Shown in pieces: positions 1-6,973 of a stretch of DNA of 13,525 bases. Made by a program: the position numbers and the translations under genes. The notes beneath the pieces were generated by a model. It saw only the letters and a program-made list of their open reading frames with translations, made no database searches and had not been told where the DNA came from. This stretch comes from CAZNQW01 sp964575225 (lineage in GTDB: Bacteria; Chloroflexota; Anaerolineae; JAAYZQ01), in assembly GCA_964575225.1 (NCBI GenBank), contig CAZNQW010000101.1, positions 1 to 13,525 on the forward strand. The letters run 5' to 3'. Within the stretch, counting starts at the first letter, position 1; every line of letters begins with the position of its first letter.

Positions 1-10
1 ATGGAGGTGC

Positions 11-91
11 TTGCGCGCTGTAGGGCTGCTGCAAAGTCGGCCAGTCAATCTAGTTTGGAGCTCGCCGCCCCCGTCTCGGGGGCGGCCTGCA
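11..91. repeat. Imperfect repeat unit, copy A, with 10-bp GC hairpin
   Basis: This is the first of two diverged copies of a short unit. It shares with copy B the decamer TTGCGCGCTG (11-20), the 17-mer AAGTCGGCCAGTCAATC (34-50) and a CGCC-rich inverted repeat ending in GGCGGC and then TGCAC. The inverted repeat pairs 64-73 with 77-86 around a 3-nt loop and is not followed by a T tract, so it is not an obvious terminator. No function is recognised. It could be a dispersed intergenic element or a structured transcript. Confidence 0.6.
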
Positions 92-106
92 CACCTGGCA
101 GACCAC

Positions 107-128
107 CGCGCCCCGAGGACGGGGCGCG
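107..128. other. GC-rich hairpin between the two repeat copies
   Basis: Positions 107-115 pair perfectly with 120-128 (9 bp, all G-C) around an AGGA tetraloop. No T tract follows on either strand, so intrinsic termination is not supported. It lies between repeat copies A and B, and may be part of the same structured element. Confidence 0.5.
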
Positions 129-174
129 GAGCCCAACCAAATCACATCGGTCAAGAGACAATGCAACAGCCCTG

Positions 175-275
175 TTGCGCGCTGCGCGCTCACTTGTTGC
201 CAAGTCGGCCAGTCAATCCGATTTGATATCCGCCGCCCATGTCGGCACGGCACCGTTCTCGTGGGCGGCTGCACC
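175..275. repeat. Imperfect repeat unit, copy B
   Basis: This is the second copy of the unit at 11-91. The decamer recurs at 175-184 and the 17-mer at 202-218, an offset of 164-168 bp. The arm sequence has changed, but an inverted repeat is kept in the same place: 232-239 pairs perfectly with 262-269 around a longer loop, again followed by a TGCACC-like end. Keeping the stem while the arm sequence differs suggests that structure matters. The rest of 1-297 holds no supported gene. Confidence 0.55.
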
Positions 276-297
276 AAAACCGTCCTGAATGACCAAC

Positions 298-326
298 TTG
301 CCAAGCCCCTTGCCCGATGCTATAAT
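298..326 (+). promoter_or_regulatory. Sigma-70-type promoter for the DedA/TPR unit
   Basis: The -35 box TTGCCA (298-303) is followed after exactly 17 bp by a perfect -10 box TATAAT (321-326). The expected transcription start near 333 leaves a leader of about 23 nt before the TTG start at 356. This fits a housekeeping sigma-70 promoter for the two-gene unit downstream. Confidence 0.8.
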
Positions 327-355
327 GGCCTCCTATATCTTTTGGGGGTAGAACC

Positions 356-1012
356 TTGGAAGCACTGGAACATCAACTGGTTGAGTTTCTTACCAACCTG
401 TTTCAGACCATCGATTGGTTTGGGGTGGTGATCATCATGGCGCTGGAAAGTGCCAACATCCCCATCCCCAGTGAGGTCACCATGCCCCTTGCCGGCTGGA
501 TGCTGGTCCAGGCCCAGGGCGGCTCGGCGCAGCAGGCGTTTCTGCTGGGTGGTCTGTGGGGCGCGGTCGGCTGCAATCTGGGTTCCATCCTCTCCTATGC
601 CCTGGGCGCGTGGGGCGGTCGTCCGCTGGTGGAACGCTACGGCAAGTATATCATGGTCAGCGAAGAGGACCTGGAAAAGGCAGACCGTTGGTTTGGTCGC
701 TGGGGAGATTGGGCTGCCTTTATCTCCCGCTTGCTGCCCATTGTGCGCACCTTCATCAGCTTCCCGGCCGGCGTCGTGCGCATGAATTTTGGGCGTTTTT
801 TCGCCTTTAGCTTTGTCGGCTCGTTCATCTGGTGCGGGCTGCTGACCCTGGGCGGCTTTTACTTTGGCGAGCATTGGGAGGAGTTGAGGGCCATCATGCG
901 CCCCTTTGACATTCCCATCGCCATTGTCATCGTTTTCGGCCTGGGCTACTATGTGGTGCATCACGTCCGACGGGGCAAAAAGAAATCCAAAACTGCCGAA
1001 TTGGAAAGCTAA
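356..1012 (+). CDS. DedA/SNARE-associated (VTT-domain) family membrane protein
   Basis: This 218-residue integral membrane protein has the length and motifs of the DedA family. Visible are the re-entrant-loop motif E31-SANIPIPSE40, the glycine-rich G69..G72..G76..Y81..G84..G87 stretch, and R125-xx-P128-xx-R131...G139, which is the family's conserved Arg/Gly motif. The basic C-terminal tail (RRGKKKSK) is probably cytoplasmic. DedA proteins are tied to membrane homeostasis, and some recycle undecaprenyl phosphate or flip phospholipids; which applies here cannot be told. The start is a TTG placed 7 nt after a GGGGG ribosome-binding site, with a strong promoter just upstream. The next gene begins 3 nt after the stop, so the two are probably co-translated. 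The family assignment is firm and the substrate is unknown. Confidence 0.93.
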   Translation: MEALEHQLVEFLTNLFQTIDWFGVVIIMALESANIPIPSEVTMPLAGWMLVQAQGGSAQQAFLLGGLWGAVGCNLGSILSYALGAWGGRPLVERYGKYIMVSEEDLEKADRWFGRWGDWAAFISRLLPIVRTFISFPAGVVRMNFGRFFAFSFVGSFIWCGLLTLGGFYFGEHWEELRAIMRPFDIPIAIVIVFGLGYYVVHHVRRGKKKSKTAELES

Positions 1013-1015
1013 CCT

Positions 1016-2140
1016 ATGACTGAATCTCAACAGCCCTTGCCCGACAGTTATGAAGGCCTTCTCAGCCGCGCCCAGGCCGCGTACCGTGCCGGCGATCTGG
1101 CCGGTACCATCGCCCTCTACCGGCGCGTCACCGACAAGCTGGGCAGGCTCAGCCAGCAGGTGCTGGCTCGCAGGCCCGAGCTGGCGGACATGCACCGCCA
1201 GGCCCGGCTGGAGCTGACCGGCCTCCTTCATGGCGAAGGGCGGTTCGCCGAGGCCATCGAGGTCGAGCAGGTCCTCCTGGAAACCCACCCGGACGAAGCC
1301 CCAAAATGGCGCAGCGACCTGGCCATCTTGCGCGTCTCCAAGGGCGAAGTGGAAACCGGCCTGGCTGAGTTGAAAGCATTGGCCGAGGAAAGCCCTCACG
1401 ATCCGGCCCGATGGCTGATCCTGGCCCGCGAAAACCGGATCGAAGGACGGCTGAACCCGGCCCAATCGGCCATGGAGCACGCTGTGGCCTCGGCAGATCC
1501 GACAGATGCGGAAATGCAAGCCCGGATCTGTTTTGAAGAGTTTTGGCTGTATCGGGACTGGGGCAAATTGGACGAGGCGGCGGATGCCTGGGAAAGGGCT
1601 GTGGGCCATTGGCCCGAGGCTGCCAAAAGCGTCCGCGAAGTATATACCATGTTCACCAACGTGGGCCGCTACAACGACGCCCGGCGCTATATCGACCGCG
1701 ATGAGAACGCCTTGCAGGCCGGCTTCCAGCGAGGCATCGTCGCCAGCATGACCGGCAATTCCACCCAGGCCAAAAAATACTGGCAAGAAGTGGCCCAACA
1801 AAACCCCGACGAGGTCGAGTATGGGCAGGATGCCTGGGTAGAATCTCTTTTACGCCTGGGTACCCCAAACCCTGCTCTGGCCTGGCTGCAAAAGGCCCTG
1901 CCCCAGAGCACGTCTGTGCGCCTTCTGATCCTGACCGGCATTGCCTGGGCCATGCACGATGATGTAGAGCTGGCGGCCCATTTCTTCAAAGATGCCCTCC
2001 AGGTGCTGCGGTACAGGCGACCGCCCAAGCAAAAGCTCGACAGCGCCGACTGGCATTTGCTCGACACGGTGGTGGCCAAGGAAGAGACCAAACAAGCACT
2101 CAAATCCTACTTTGCGGTGGTCGAAACCCTCTGGAATTGA
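1016..2140 (+). CDS. Tetratricopeptide-repeat-like cytoplasmic protein
   Basis: This 374-residue protein is built almost entirely of helix-turn-helix repeats of about 34 residues. Recognisable TPR-like units lie at roughly 11-44, 57-91, 97-127, 130-161, 167-200, 201-232, 233-264 and 301-332. They show the typical pattern of A/G at the helix crossing and a final hydrophobic-x-x-x-P turn, for example GRFAEAIEVEQVLLETHP and GKLDEAADAWERAVGHWP. There is no signal peptide or membrane segment, so it should be a cytoplasmic scaffold for protein contacts. It starts 3 nt after the DedA stop with only a weak GGAAAG ribosome-binding site, which suggests translational coupling. No enzyme motif is visible. 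A functional link with the DedA protein is inferred from position only. Confidence 0.85.
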   Translation: MTESQQPLPDSYEGLLSRAQAAYRAGDLAGTIALYRRVTDKLGRLSQQVLARRPELADMHRQARLELTGLLHGEGRFAEAIEVEQVLLETHPDEAPKWRSDLAILRVSKGEVETGLAELKALAEESPHDPARWLILARENRIEGRLNPAQSAMEHAVASADPTDAEMQARICFEEFWLYRDWGKLDEAADAWERAVGHWPEAAKSVREVYTMFTNVGRYNDARRYIDRDENALQAGFQRGIVASMTGNSTQAKKYWQEVAQQNPDEVEYGQDAWVESLLRLGTPNPALAWLQKALPQSTSVRLLILTGIAWAMHDDVELAAHFFKDALQVLRYRRPPKQKLDSADWHLLDTVVAKEETKQALKSYFAVVETLWN

Positions 2141-2156
2141 TTCTCACCTGTCGCAG

Positions 2157-2175
2157 CGGGAGCCATTTCCTCCCG
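2157..2175 (+). terminator. Weak hairpin after the TPR gene, possible terminator
   Basis: Positions 2157-2162 (CGGGAG) pair with 2170-2175 (CTCCCG) around a 7-nt loop, 16 nt after the TPR stop. The following bases (AACCCCTGTTT) are only weakly T-rich. Termination is possible but not strong, and some read-through into the next unit is likely. Confidence 0.3.
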
Positions 2176-2184
2176 AACCCCTGT

Positions 2185-2213
2185 TTGGACAGCACGGAAA
2201 ACTGTGCTATAAT
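2185..2213 (+). promoter_or_regulatory. Sigma-70-type promoter for the envelope gene unit
   Basis: TTGGAC (2185-2190) and a perfect TATAAT (2208-2213) are separated by 17 bp. The start of transcription should lie near 2220, leaving a leader of about 35 nt before the ATG at 2255. The spacer holds an inverted repeat: AGCAC (2191-2195) and GTGCT (2204-2208), the second arm touching the -10 box. It could be an operator, but it is short and may be chance. Confidence 0.8.
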
Positions 2214-2254
2214 GCGCTGCTGCCCGCCCAAGGTAGATGTCGAAGGGTTGAACT

Positions 2255-4186
2255 ATGCATTTTGCTGAGGCGGAAAACCGCTATCGCGAACTGGAAGATA
2301 AACTGTTTCGCGGTGAGTTGAACGAAGACGATTTTCTCACCCAGGTAGACCAACTACGGGTGATCGACCAAGAGGGCCGGCGCTGGATGTTGAGCGCTCG
2401 TACCGGCCGCTGGCTGGTTCACGATGGCCAGCGGTGGGTCATGGCCGATCCACCGAAGGACGCACCCGCGCCTCCCCAACCCGAACCGGTGGCCCCTGCA
2501 CCAACGGCGGCCTCGACGGTCTCACCTGCTGGGGCGCCCTGCCCCGAACCGAGGGGACTGACTTCTTTTGCCCTCCCTCGTTCGGTGATGGCAGCTATTG
2601 CCGCGTTGCTGCTGGCGGGCTGCCTCATCGGCGGCGGGGTGGCGGCCTGGGTCTTTTTGCTCCGTGGTTGGGATGAAGCCGTACCGGTGACACCCCAACC
2701 CACCCGCGTCAGCCTGGTGCGCACCTATACCCCCCGTCCGGCTACAGCCACCTACACGCCGACCTTTACACCCACTCCCAGCCGCACCCCCACGCCCACC
2801 CCGACGCCCCTCCCCACCGATACGCCCGACGCAACCGAAACCCCAAATACCACCGACACACCGGCGGCGACGGATACTCCAGTGACAGTACCGACCTTAA
2901 CGCCGACCCCCACCTGGACGCCGTTGGTGATTGCCACCCGCGCCACCGGCGTGACGCCTCAATCCACAAGCCTGGCCCAGGTGACGGCCACAGAAGCGCC
3001 CCCTTCGGGGCAAACCTACACCGTCAAACAGGGCGACACGTTGTTTGACATCGCGCTGGCCTTTGGCGTCAGCGTCGAGGCCCTGGCCCGAGCCAACGGC
3101 ATCACCGACGCGACGCTCATCCGCCCGGGACAGGTCCTTGTCATTCCGGTGCCGGGAACCACTCCCCAGTCTCCCACATCCATGCCTACCGGCACGCCGA
3201 CGGCGCGAACCACAGCCACGGCGACCTCCCGAGTGACAGCCACACCGACAACCCGGGCCACGGCGACGCCAACCATCGCAGCCACCTCGGGCACGCCCAC
3301 GGTGACCGCCACGCCCAGGCCAACAGCGGTTCCAACCGCCCAGCCCGTGGCGTTAAGTGGCAAAATCGCTTTTACTGTGTGGAATCCCTACAATCTCAAG
3401 TACGAGCTGTACGTGAGCCGCACCGACGGCACCGGCCGCAACATGCTGGGCGAGGGGTTCCGCCAACCCCAGTTCCGTCCCGATGGCAATCTCTTGGCTG
3501 TGAACGGCGACGGAGCGCCCAACTTTGAACACCTGGTCACCATGGACTCCAGCGGCGGAAACAAGGTCACCGTCAGCAACTATGCCGAAGACTCGTACCC
3601 CAGTTGGTCGCCTGATGGAGCCATTGTTGCCTACTCGTCGGCTTCGTGGGGGGATGGCGCCATTCGCCTGGGCATCGTCCACGACATGTTTGGCAAGCAA
3701 CAGGACTGGATCAAGGTGGGCACCACCGAGATTCGGGGTGAATTCCCCTACTGGACGGCCGATGGCCGCGTGGTCTATCACGGCTGCGACTTTCTCACGG
3801 GCGGCGGGGCGTGCAGCCTCTATTGGGTAGGCGCAGGCGGTGGAACCTATCACCGGCTGACCAACCATGACAGTGATACGGCACCCGCGGCGCATGGGCA
3901 ACGGGTGGCGTTCATGTCCTCCCGCGATGGCAACTGGGAGGTCTATGCCGTCAACATGGACGGTAGCGGGCTCAAGCGGCTGACTAACAACGGTGCCCAG
4001 GATGGGTTGCCCACCTGGTCGCCCGATGGTAAATCGATTGCCTTTGTATCCAACCGGGAGGGCGGCTGGGCCATCTGGGCCATGAGCGCCGACGGCAGCA
4101 ATCAGCGCAAGCTGTTCGACCTGGGCGGCGGCTATGGCAGCGGCGCGTATGCCTGGAACTATGAGCGGATCTCCTGGGCGCCCTAA
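2255..4186 (+). CDS. Membrane-anchored LysM and PD40 beta-propeller protein
   Basis: This 643-residue protein has an unusual layout. Residues 1-67 are an acidic helical segment followed by a Trp-rich motif (W44..W53..W61, WMLSARTGRW then RWVMADPP), with no signal peptide. One membrane segment lies at about 112-136. After it come a Thr-Pro linker, a LysM domain at 253-300 (YTVKQGDTLFDIALAFGVS), a second Thr/Pro/Ala linker, and a TolB-like PD40 propeller at 368-643. The propeller shows recurrent PxWSPDG-type blades near 405, 449, 499 and 585. C511 and C520 could form a disulfide. The N-terminus should be cytoplasmic and the LysM and propeller outside, bound to peptidoglycan. The ATG follows GAAGGG by 7 nt. 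The three-gene unit suggests a wall-related role. The propeller's ligand is unknown, and so is whether the short N-terminal domain signals inward. Confidence 0.88.
   Translation: MHFAEAENRYRELEDKLFRGELNEDDFLTQVDQLRVIDQEGRRWMLSARTGRWLVHDGQRWVMADPPKDAPAPPQPEPVAPAPTAASTVSPAGAPCPEPRGLTSFALPRSVMAAIAALLLAGCLIGGGVAAWVFLLRGWDEAVPVTPQPTRVSLVRTYTPRPATATYTPTFTPTPSRTPTPTPTPLPTDTPDATETPNTTDTPAATDTPVTVPTLTPTPTWTPLVIATRATGVTPQSTSLAQVTATEAPPSGQTYTVKQGDTLFDIALAFGVSVEALARANGITDATLIRPGQVLVIPVPGTTPQSPTSMPTGTPTARTTATATSRVTATPTTRATATPTIAATSGTPTVTATPRPTAVPTAQPVALSGKIAFTVWNPYNLKYELYVSRTDGTGRNMLGEGFRQPQFRPDGNLLAVNGDGAPNFEHLVTMDSSGGNKVTVSNYAEDSYPSWSPDGAIVAYSSASWGDGAIRLGIVHDMFGKQQDWIKVGTTEIRGEFPYWTADGRVVYHGCDFLTGGGACSLYWVGAGGGTYHRLTNHDSDTAPAAHGQRVAFMSSRDGNWEVYAVNMDGSGLKRLTNNGAQDGLPTWSPDGKSIAFVSNREGGWAIWAMSADGSNQRKLFDLGGGYGSGAYAWNYERISWAP
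2735..2935 (+). repeat. Low-complexity Thr-Pro coding tract, first linker
   Basis: This C-rich, G-poor tract is made of degenerate ACx-CCx units and encodes the Thr-Pro linker between the membrane segment and LysM. A related linker follows LysM at about 3165-3350. Such linkers typically form extended wall-spanning stalks. The 14-mer ACGCCGACCTTTAC (2756-2769) recurs at 4408-4421 in the linker of the M23 gene. Confidence 0.7.
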
Positions 4187-4230
4187 AGGCTCCAGATCGG
4201 ATCACTCTACTCGAAAAGCAGCGATCTCCT

Positions 4231-5280
4231 ATGTCTGAAAGAGTTGCAGCAACCCGATCCGGTGCCACCGCCGCCCTGGCGGTGGTCCTGGGTCTGGTTT
4301 TGGTCCTCTCGCTGGGCGGTTCACCCCTGGCGGCCCAACCGCAGGTGCTGGGCACGTCCACGCCTACGCCTACCGCTACCCTGACGCCCACACCCACCCT
4401 GACCCCCACGCCGACCTTTACGCCGACGCCCACGCACACCCCCACCGCCACCCCAACACCCACCCACACCCCGCGGCCCTCGCCCACGCCGACCCTGGTC
4501 ACGCCCACCCCGGCCCCGGCATCCTCCCATCTCTGGCTGGAAAAGCCGATTGGCCCCGACAGCGAGGGCGATCGGTACCCCGGCACCTACTTTCCCTATG
4601 GGGCCACAGGCGGCGGTCGCTACCACCTGCACCATGGCGTGGACTATGTGAACGAGGTGGGCACACCGGTGCTGGCAGCAGCGGCGGGCGCCGTCGTCGT
4701 GGCCGGCGACGATCTGCAAACCATCTATGGCAAAAAGCCCGATTTTTACGGGAATCTGGTGGTCCAAGAGCTGGATCAACCCTTCCAAGGCCAGTCGGTC
4801 TATGTCCTGTATGGACACCTATCACAGGTACACGTCCAGGTGGGGCAACACCTGCAACCCGGCGACGTGCTGGGATTGGTGGGCATGACCGGCGTGGCCA
4901 TTGGCAATCACCTCCACCTGGAGGTGAGGCTGGGTGAAAATCGCTACGAGACGAGCCGCAACCCTGTACTCTGGCTCAAGCCCGAGCCGGGACAGGGAGC
5001 CATCGCCGGGTTGGTGTTGGACGCGCGGGGCCAGCCGGTGCCCGAAACGCCGGTGACCTTTTTCCGCGCTTCCGCCCCCGACAGATGGTGGCGGCAGATC
5101 CAAACCTACGCCAACGCGGAGGTCAACCCCGACGATCAATTGGGCGAGAACTTTGCCATCGGCTATGTTCCCGCCGGCGACTATTTGGTCAAAGCTCAGA
5201 TTGGGGAGCGGTCGGTGGTCAAGCCCGTCACGGTTCGGGCAGGCGACATTGGCTTTGTTCTGCTCGCCGAAGGAGAATGA
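4231..5280 (+). CDS. Secreted M23 (LytM-type) zinc endopeptidase
   Basis: This 349-residue protein has a signal peptide: hydrophobic core at about 14-28, likely cleaved after LAA35. A Thr-Pro stalk (about 43-99) precedes an M23 peptidase domain. The zinc and catalytic residues are all present: H134 and D138 in HHGVD, the GHL motif, and H227-L-H229. The enzyme should therefore cut peptidoglycan cross-bridges or stem peptides outside the membrane. A C-terminal domain from about 256 resembles a carboxypeptidase-regulatory (prealbumin-like) fold, with G-x-V-x-D-x-x-G-Q-P-V-P and a later PAGDY turn. It begins 44 nt after the LysM/PD40 gene, and no clear ribosome-binding site precedes the ATG, so expression may rely on the upstream gene. 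A host peptidoglycan wall is implied. Catalytic activity is inferred from the intact motifs. Confidence 0.92.
   Translation: MSERVAATRSGATAALAVVLGLVLVLSLGGSPLAAQPQVLGTSTPTPTATLTPTPTLTPTPTFTPTPTHTPTATPTPTHTPRPSPTPTLVTPTPAPASSHLWLEKPIGPDSEGDRYPGTYFPYGATGGGRYHLHHGVDYVNEVGTPVLAAAAGAVVVAGDDLQTIYGKKPDFYGNLVVQELDQPFQGQSVYVLYGHLSQVHVQVGQHLQPGDVLGLVGMTGVAIGNHLHLEVRLGENRYETSRNPVLWLKPEPGQGAIAGLVLDARGQPVPETPVTFFRASAPDRWWRQIQTYANAEVNPDDQLGENFAIGYVPAGDYLVKAQIGERSVVKPVTVRAGDIGFVLLAEGE
4357..4520 (+). repeat. Low-complexity Thr-Pro coding tract in the M23 gene
   Basis: Degenerate ACx-CCx units encode the stalk between the signal peptide and the peptidase domain. The tract is strongly C-rich on the plus strand. 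It is coding repeat, not a CRISPR array: there is no conserved repeat and spacer alternation. Confidence 0.7.
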
Positions 5281-5309
5281 GCGGGCGCGAGGGCAAGGGG
5301 GAGAAGGCC

Positions 5310-5684
5310 ATGAGCACACGAGGCACGTTCTGTATCCTGATCGCAGCTTTTCTCTTGGGCATTGGGGGATTGGGAGCTTGCGGCAATCAACCCGCCACCG
5401 TAGAGGGCGCCATTACCGGTGCCGACAATCAGCCGGTGCCGGGCGCACAGATCGCCATCTATGAACTGGAACAAGTTAAGGGCGCGGAGACGCTCAGTGC
5501 ATTCACCAAGGGCGCAGTCGTCAAGACCATCGATGCCGACAACGATGGTCTGTACACCGTTCTGTTAGAGCCGGGCGACTATGTTTTTGAGGTCACAGCC
5601 GTGGGCCGGCAACTGACCAGCCACATGGTCGAAGCCAGGGCCGGCCAAGAGCTGACCATCGACTTTCGGCTGTCGTCCCCCTGA
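5310..5684 (+). CDS. Small lipoprotein with carboxypeptidase-regulatory-like domain
   Basis: This 124-residue protein has a lipoprotein signal: hydrophobic core 7-20 and lipobox L21-G-A-C24, so it should be lipid-anchored on the outer face of the membrane. The rest is a single beta-rich domain with the prealbumin-like signature (VEGAITGADNQPVPGAQI, later LEPGDYVFEV). It closely parallels the C-terminal domain of the M23 protein just upstream. The ATG at 5310 was chosen because GGAG ends 6 nt before it and it leads straight into the signal peptide. An in-frame ATG at 5277 overlaps the M23 stop (ATGA), but its AGGAG lies only 1 nt away. The domain usually has a structural or binding role; no enzyme is suggested. 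The gene is last in the plus-strand unit. Confidence 0.85.
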   Translation: MSTRGTFCILIAAFLLGIGGLGACGNQPATVEGAITGADNQPVPGAQIAIYELEQVKGAETLSAFTKGAVVKTIDADNDGLYTVLLEPGDYVFEVTAVGRQLTSHMVEARAGQELTIDFRLSSP

Positions 5685-5703
5685 CCTGCCGAACCAGGTG
5701 GAT

Positions 5704-5738
5704 CCAAACGGCGCAGGAGTGTTCCCTGCGCCGTTTGG
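5704..5738. terminator. 14-bp perfect hairpin between convergent genes
   Basis: Positions 5704-5717 pair perfectly with 5725-5738 (CCAAACGGCGCAGG and its complement) around a 7-nt loop. It sits 19 nt after the lipoprotein stop and 23 nt after the stop of the convergent UroD-like gene, so it can serve both strands. Only a short TTT follows on the plus strand and no T tract on the minus strand, so termination may be partial or factor-assisted. The hairpin could also protect 3' ends. Confidence 0.75.
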
Positions 5739-5761
5739 CATTTAAAGAGTGGAATCTCGCT

Positions 5762-6973
5762 CTAGCCGGGCGCCAACTCCCGGGGCGTGGTGTACAGAGC
5801 CACAATGTTCTCAAGGGGGGTGTCGGCCTGGATATAGTGGGCCGAGGTGCAAATGTATCCCCCGCCGGTCCCCAACACCACGCAGCGCTCGCGCACCTCA
5901 TTCGAGACTTCTGTCGGGCTGCCATGAGGGAGCGTGTGCTGGATATCAACCCCTCCGTGGAACGAAAGCCGATCTCCGAACTCGGCCTTGATCCGGGCCA
6001 TGTCCATGCCTGTCGCGCGCGGTTGCAAGGGGTTCAACACGTCAATGCCCATCTCGTCGACAAAGGGACCGATAAGCGGGTAGACGGCGCCGCAGGAATG
6101 GTACATGATCTTGACCGGGTAGCGGGCCGCGCAGATGGCGGCGTTCAGCCTCTGGTGGCGCGGTAGGATATAGGTGCGCCACATGCGCGGCGAAAGCAAC
6201 AACCCGCGCTGCGTGCCCACATCGTCGTAGGTGTAAACCATATCCAATCGGCCGCCCGCTGCATCAATGACCCGCAAGGTGTTTTCGATATAGACATCGG
6301 TGAACCGATCCATGATGGCGCAGGCCACCTCGGGCCTTTCCACCAGGTCGAGCAAAAAGCGCTCAAAGCCGCGGAGGGCCCACGACCACTCAAAGATGCC
6401 ACCCACCTCGTAGCGAAGGTGATGGCGGGTATCTGCGTTCCACCGTTCGCATTGCTCCCGCATGCCCGAGACGTCCCAATCGTCGGCGCTTGCCCAATCC
6501 CAATTCAACACGTCCGAAACCGTCTCGGCTTGGGCCAGGGGATGGCTGGCATACTCTTCGTAAGTGCTAAACTCGTTGGTCACCGAACGGCGATGGGTGC
6601 CCCAGGCGTCGATCTTGGTTCCATCGGGCAGGATGCGCGCCTTGGGACCCACATAACACGGGGCTACCATCCGGCAGTCGATCCCCAGCAGGCGCAGCAC
6701 CTTGCCGTCGTCGGCCTCCAGGGCGGCGCGCAGTTTGTCCCACACTTCGGGCACGGCCCAAAAGTCAAAGGGCACCCGGTCGGGTTGGCGATGGGCCAGC
6801 GCGGCATCGACCCGTTCCCAGGGCGAATTCTCGGCGGTGTCCCATCGCCCGTAGCGCGAATCTAAAAAGGCACGCAGGCGACTCGAGTCTTGGACAATTT
6901 CGGCGAAAAAGGCGTCGTCGGGCGCGGTCGGCGCCGGTGAATTGGGCACAAAAGAGGATAGAGGTTCGCTCAT
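5762..6973 (-). CDS. UroD-like (MtaA/MtbA-type methyltransferase family) protein
   Basis: This 403-residue protein belongs to the uroporphyrinogen-decarboxylase fold family but is not HemE. The HemE N-terminal RxPxWxMRQAGR motif is absent, replaced by QPDRVPFDFW, as in the methyltransferase branch. Visible family features are YTYDDVGTQRGLLLSP, the YHSCGA motif (H292, C294), FHGGVDIQHTLP, and GGYICTSAH with C375. H-x-C plus a distant Cys is the zinc-site pattern of MtaA/MtbA-type enzymes, which move methyl groups between corrinoid proteins and thiols. The start ATG overlaps the stop of the permease by 4 nt (ATGA), so it is translationally coupled to the transporter. No corrinoid-protein gene is in the window. 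The role is probably metabolism of the imported compound, by inference. A non-corrinoid lyase or methyltransferase is also possible. Confidence 0.82.
   Translation of the reverse strand: MSEPLSSFVPNSPAPTAPDDAFFAEIVQDSSRLRAFLDSRYGRWDTAENSPWERVDAALAHRQPDRVPFDFWAVPEVWDKLRAALEADDGKVLRLLGIDCRMVAPCYVGPKARILPDGTKIDAWGTHRRSVTNEFSTYEEYASHPLAQAETVSDVLNWDWASADDWDVSGMREQCERWNADTRHHLRYEVGGIFEWSWALRGFERFLLDLVERPEVACAIMDRFTDVYIENTLRVIDAAGGRLDMVYTYDDVGTQRGLLLSPRMWRTYILPRHQRLNAAICAARYPVKIMYHSCGAVYPLIGPFVDEMGIDVLNPLQPRATGMDMARIKAEFGDRLSFHGGVDIQHTLPHGSPTEVSNEVRERCVVLGTGGGYICTSAHYIQADTPLENIVALYTTPRELAPG

Noticed and set aside
1..288. Open frame of 95 codons on the plus strand
   Set aside because: It runs through the repeat hairpins, has low-complexity Ala/Ser/Arg composition, no recognisable domain and no ribosome-binding site within the window.
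320..1801. Long minus-strand open frame (493 codons) opposite the DedA and TPR genes
   Set aside because: It is antisense to two genes with clear family motifs. Its His/Gly/Gln-rich composition is typical of the shadow of a GC-rich gene.
4357..4520. Repetitive C-rich tract considered as a CRISPR or satellite array
   Set aside because: It is in frame, codes a Thr-Pro linker, and has no repeat and spacer structure.
5277..5684. Earlier ATG start for the small lipoprotein
   Set aside because: It would put a charged 11-residue extension before the lipoprotein signal, and its ribosome-binding site is only 1 nt away. The ATG at 5310 has proper spacing.
5762..6973. Annotation as HemE, the haem-pathway uroporphyrinogen decarboxylase
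   Set aside because: The HemE N-terminal arginine motif is missing and the H-x-C...C pattern points to the methyltransferase branch of the superfamily.
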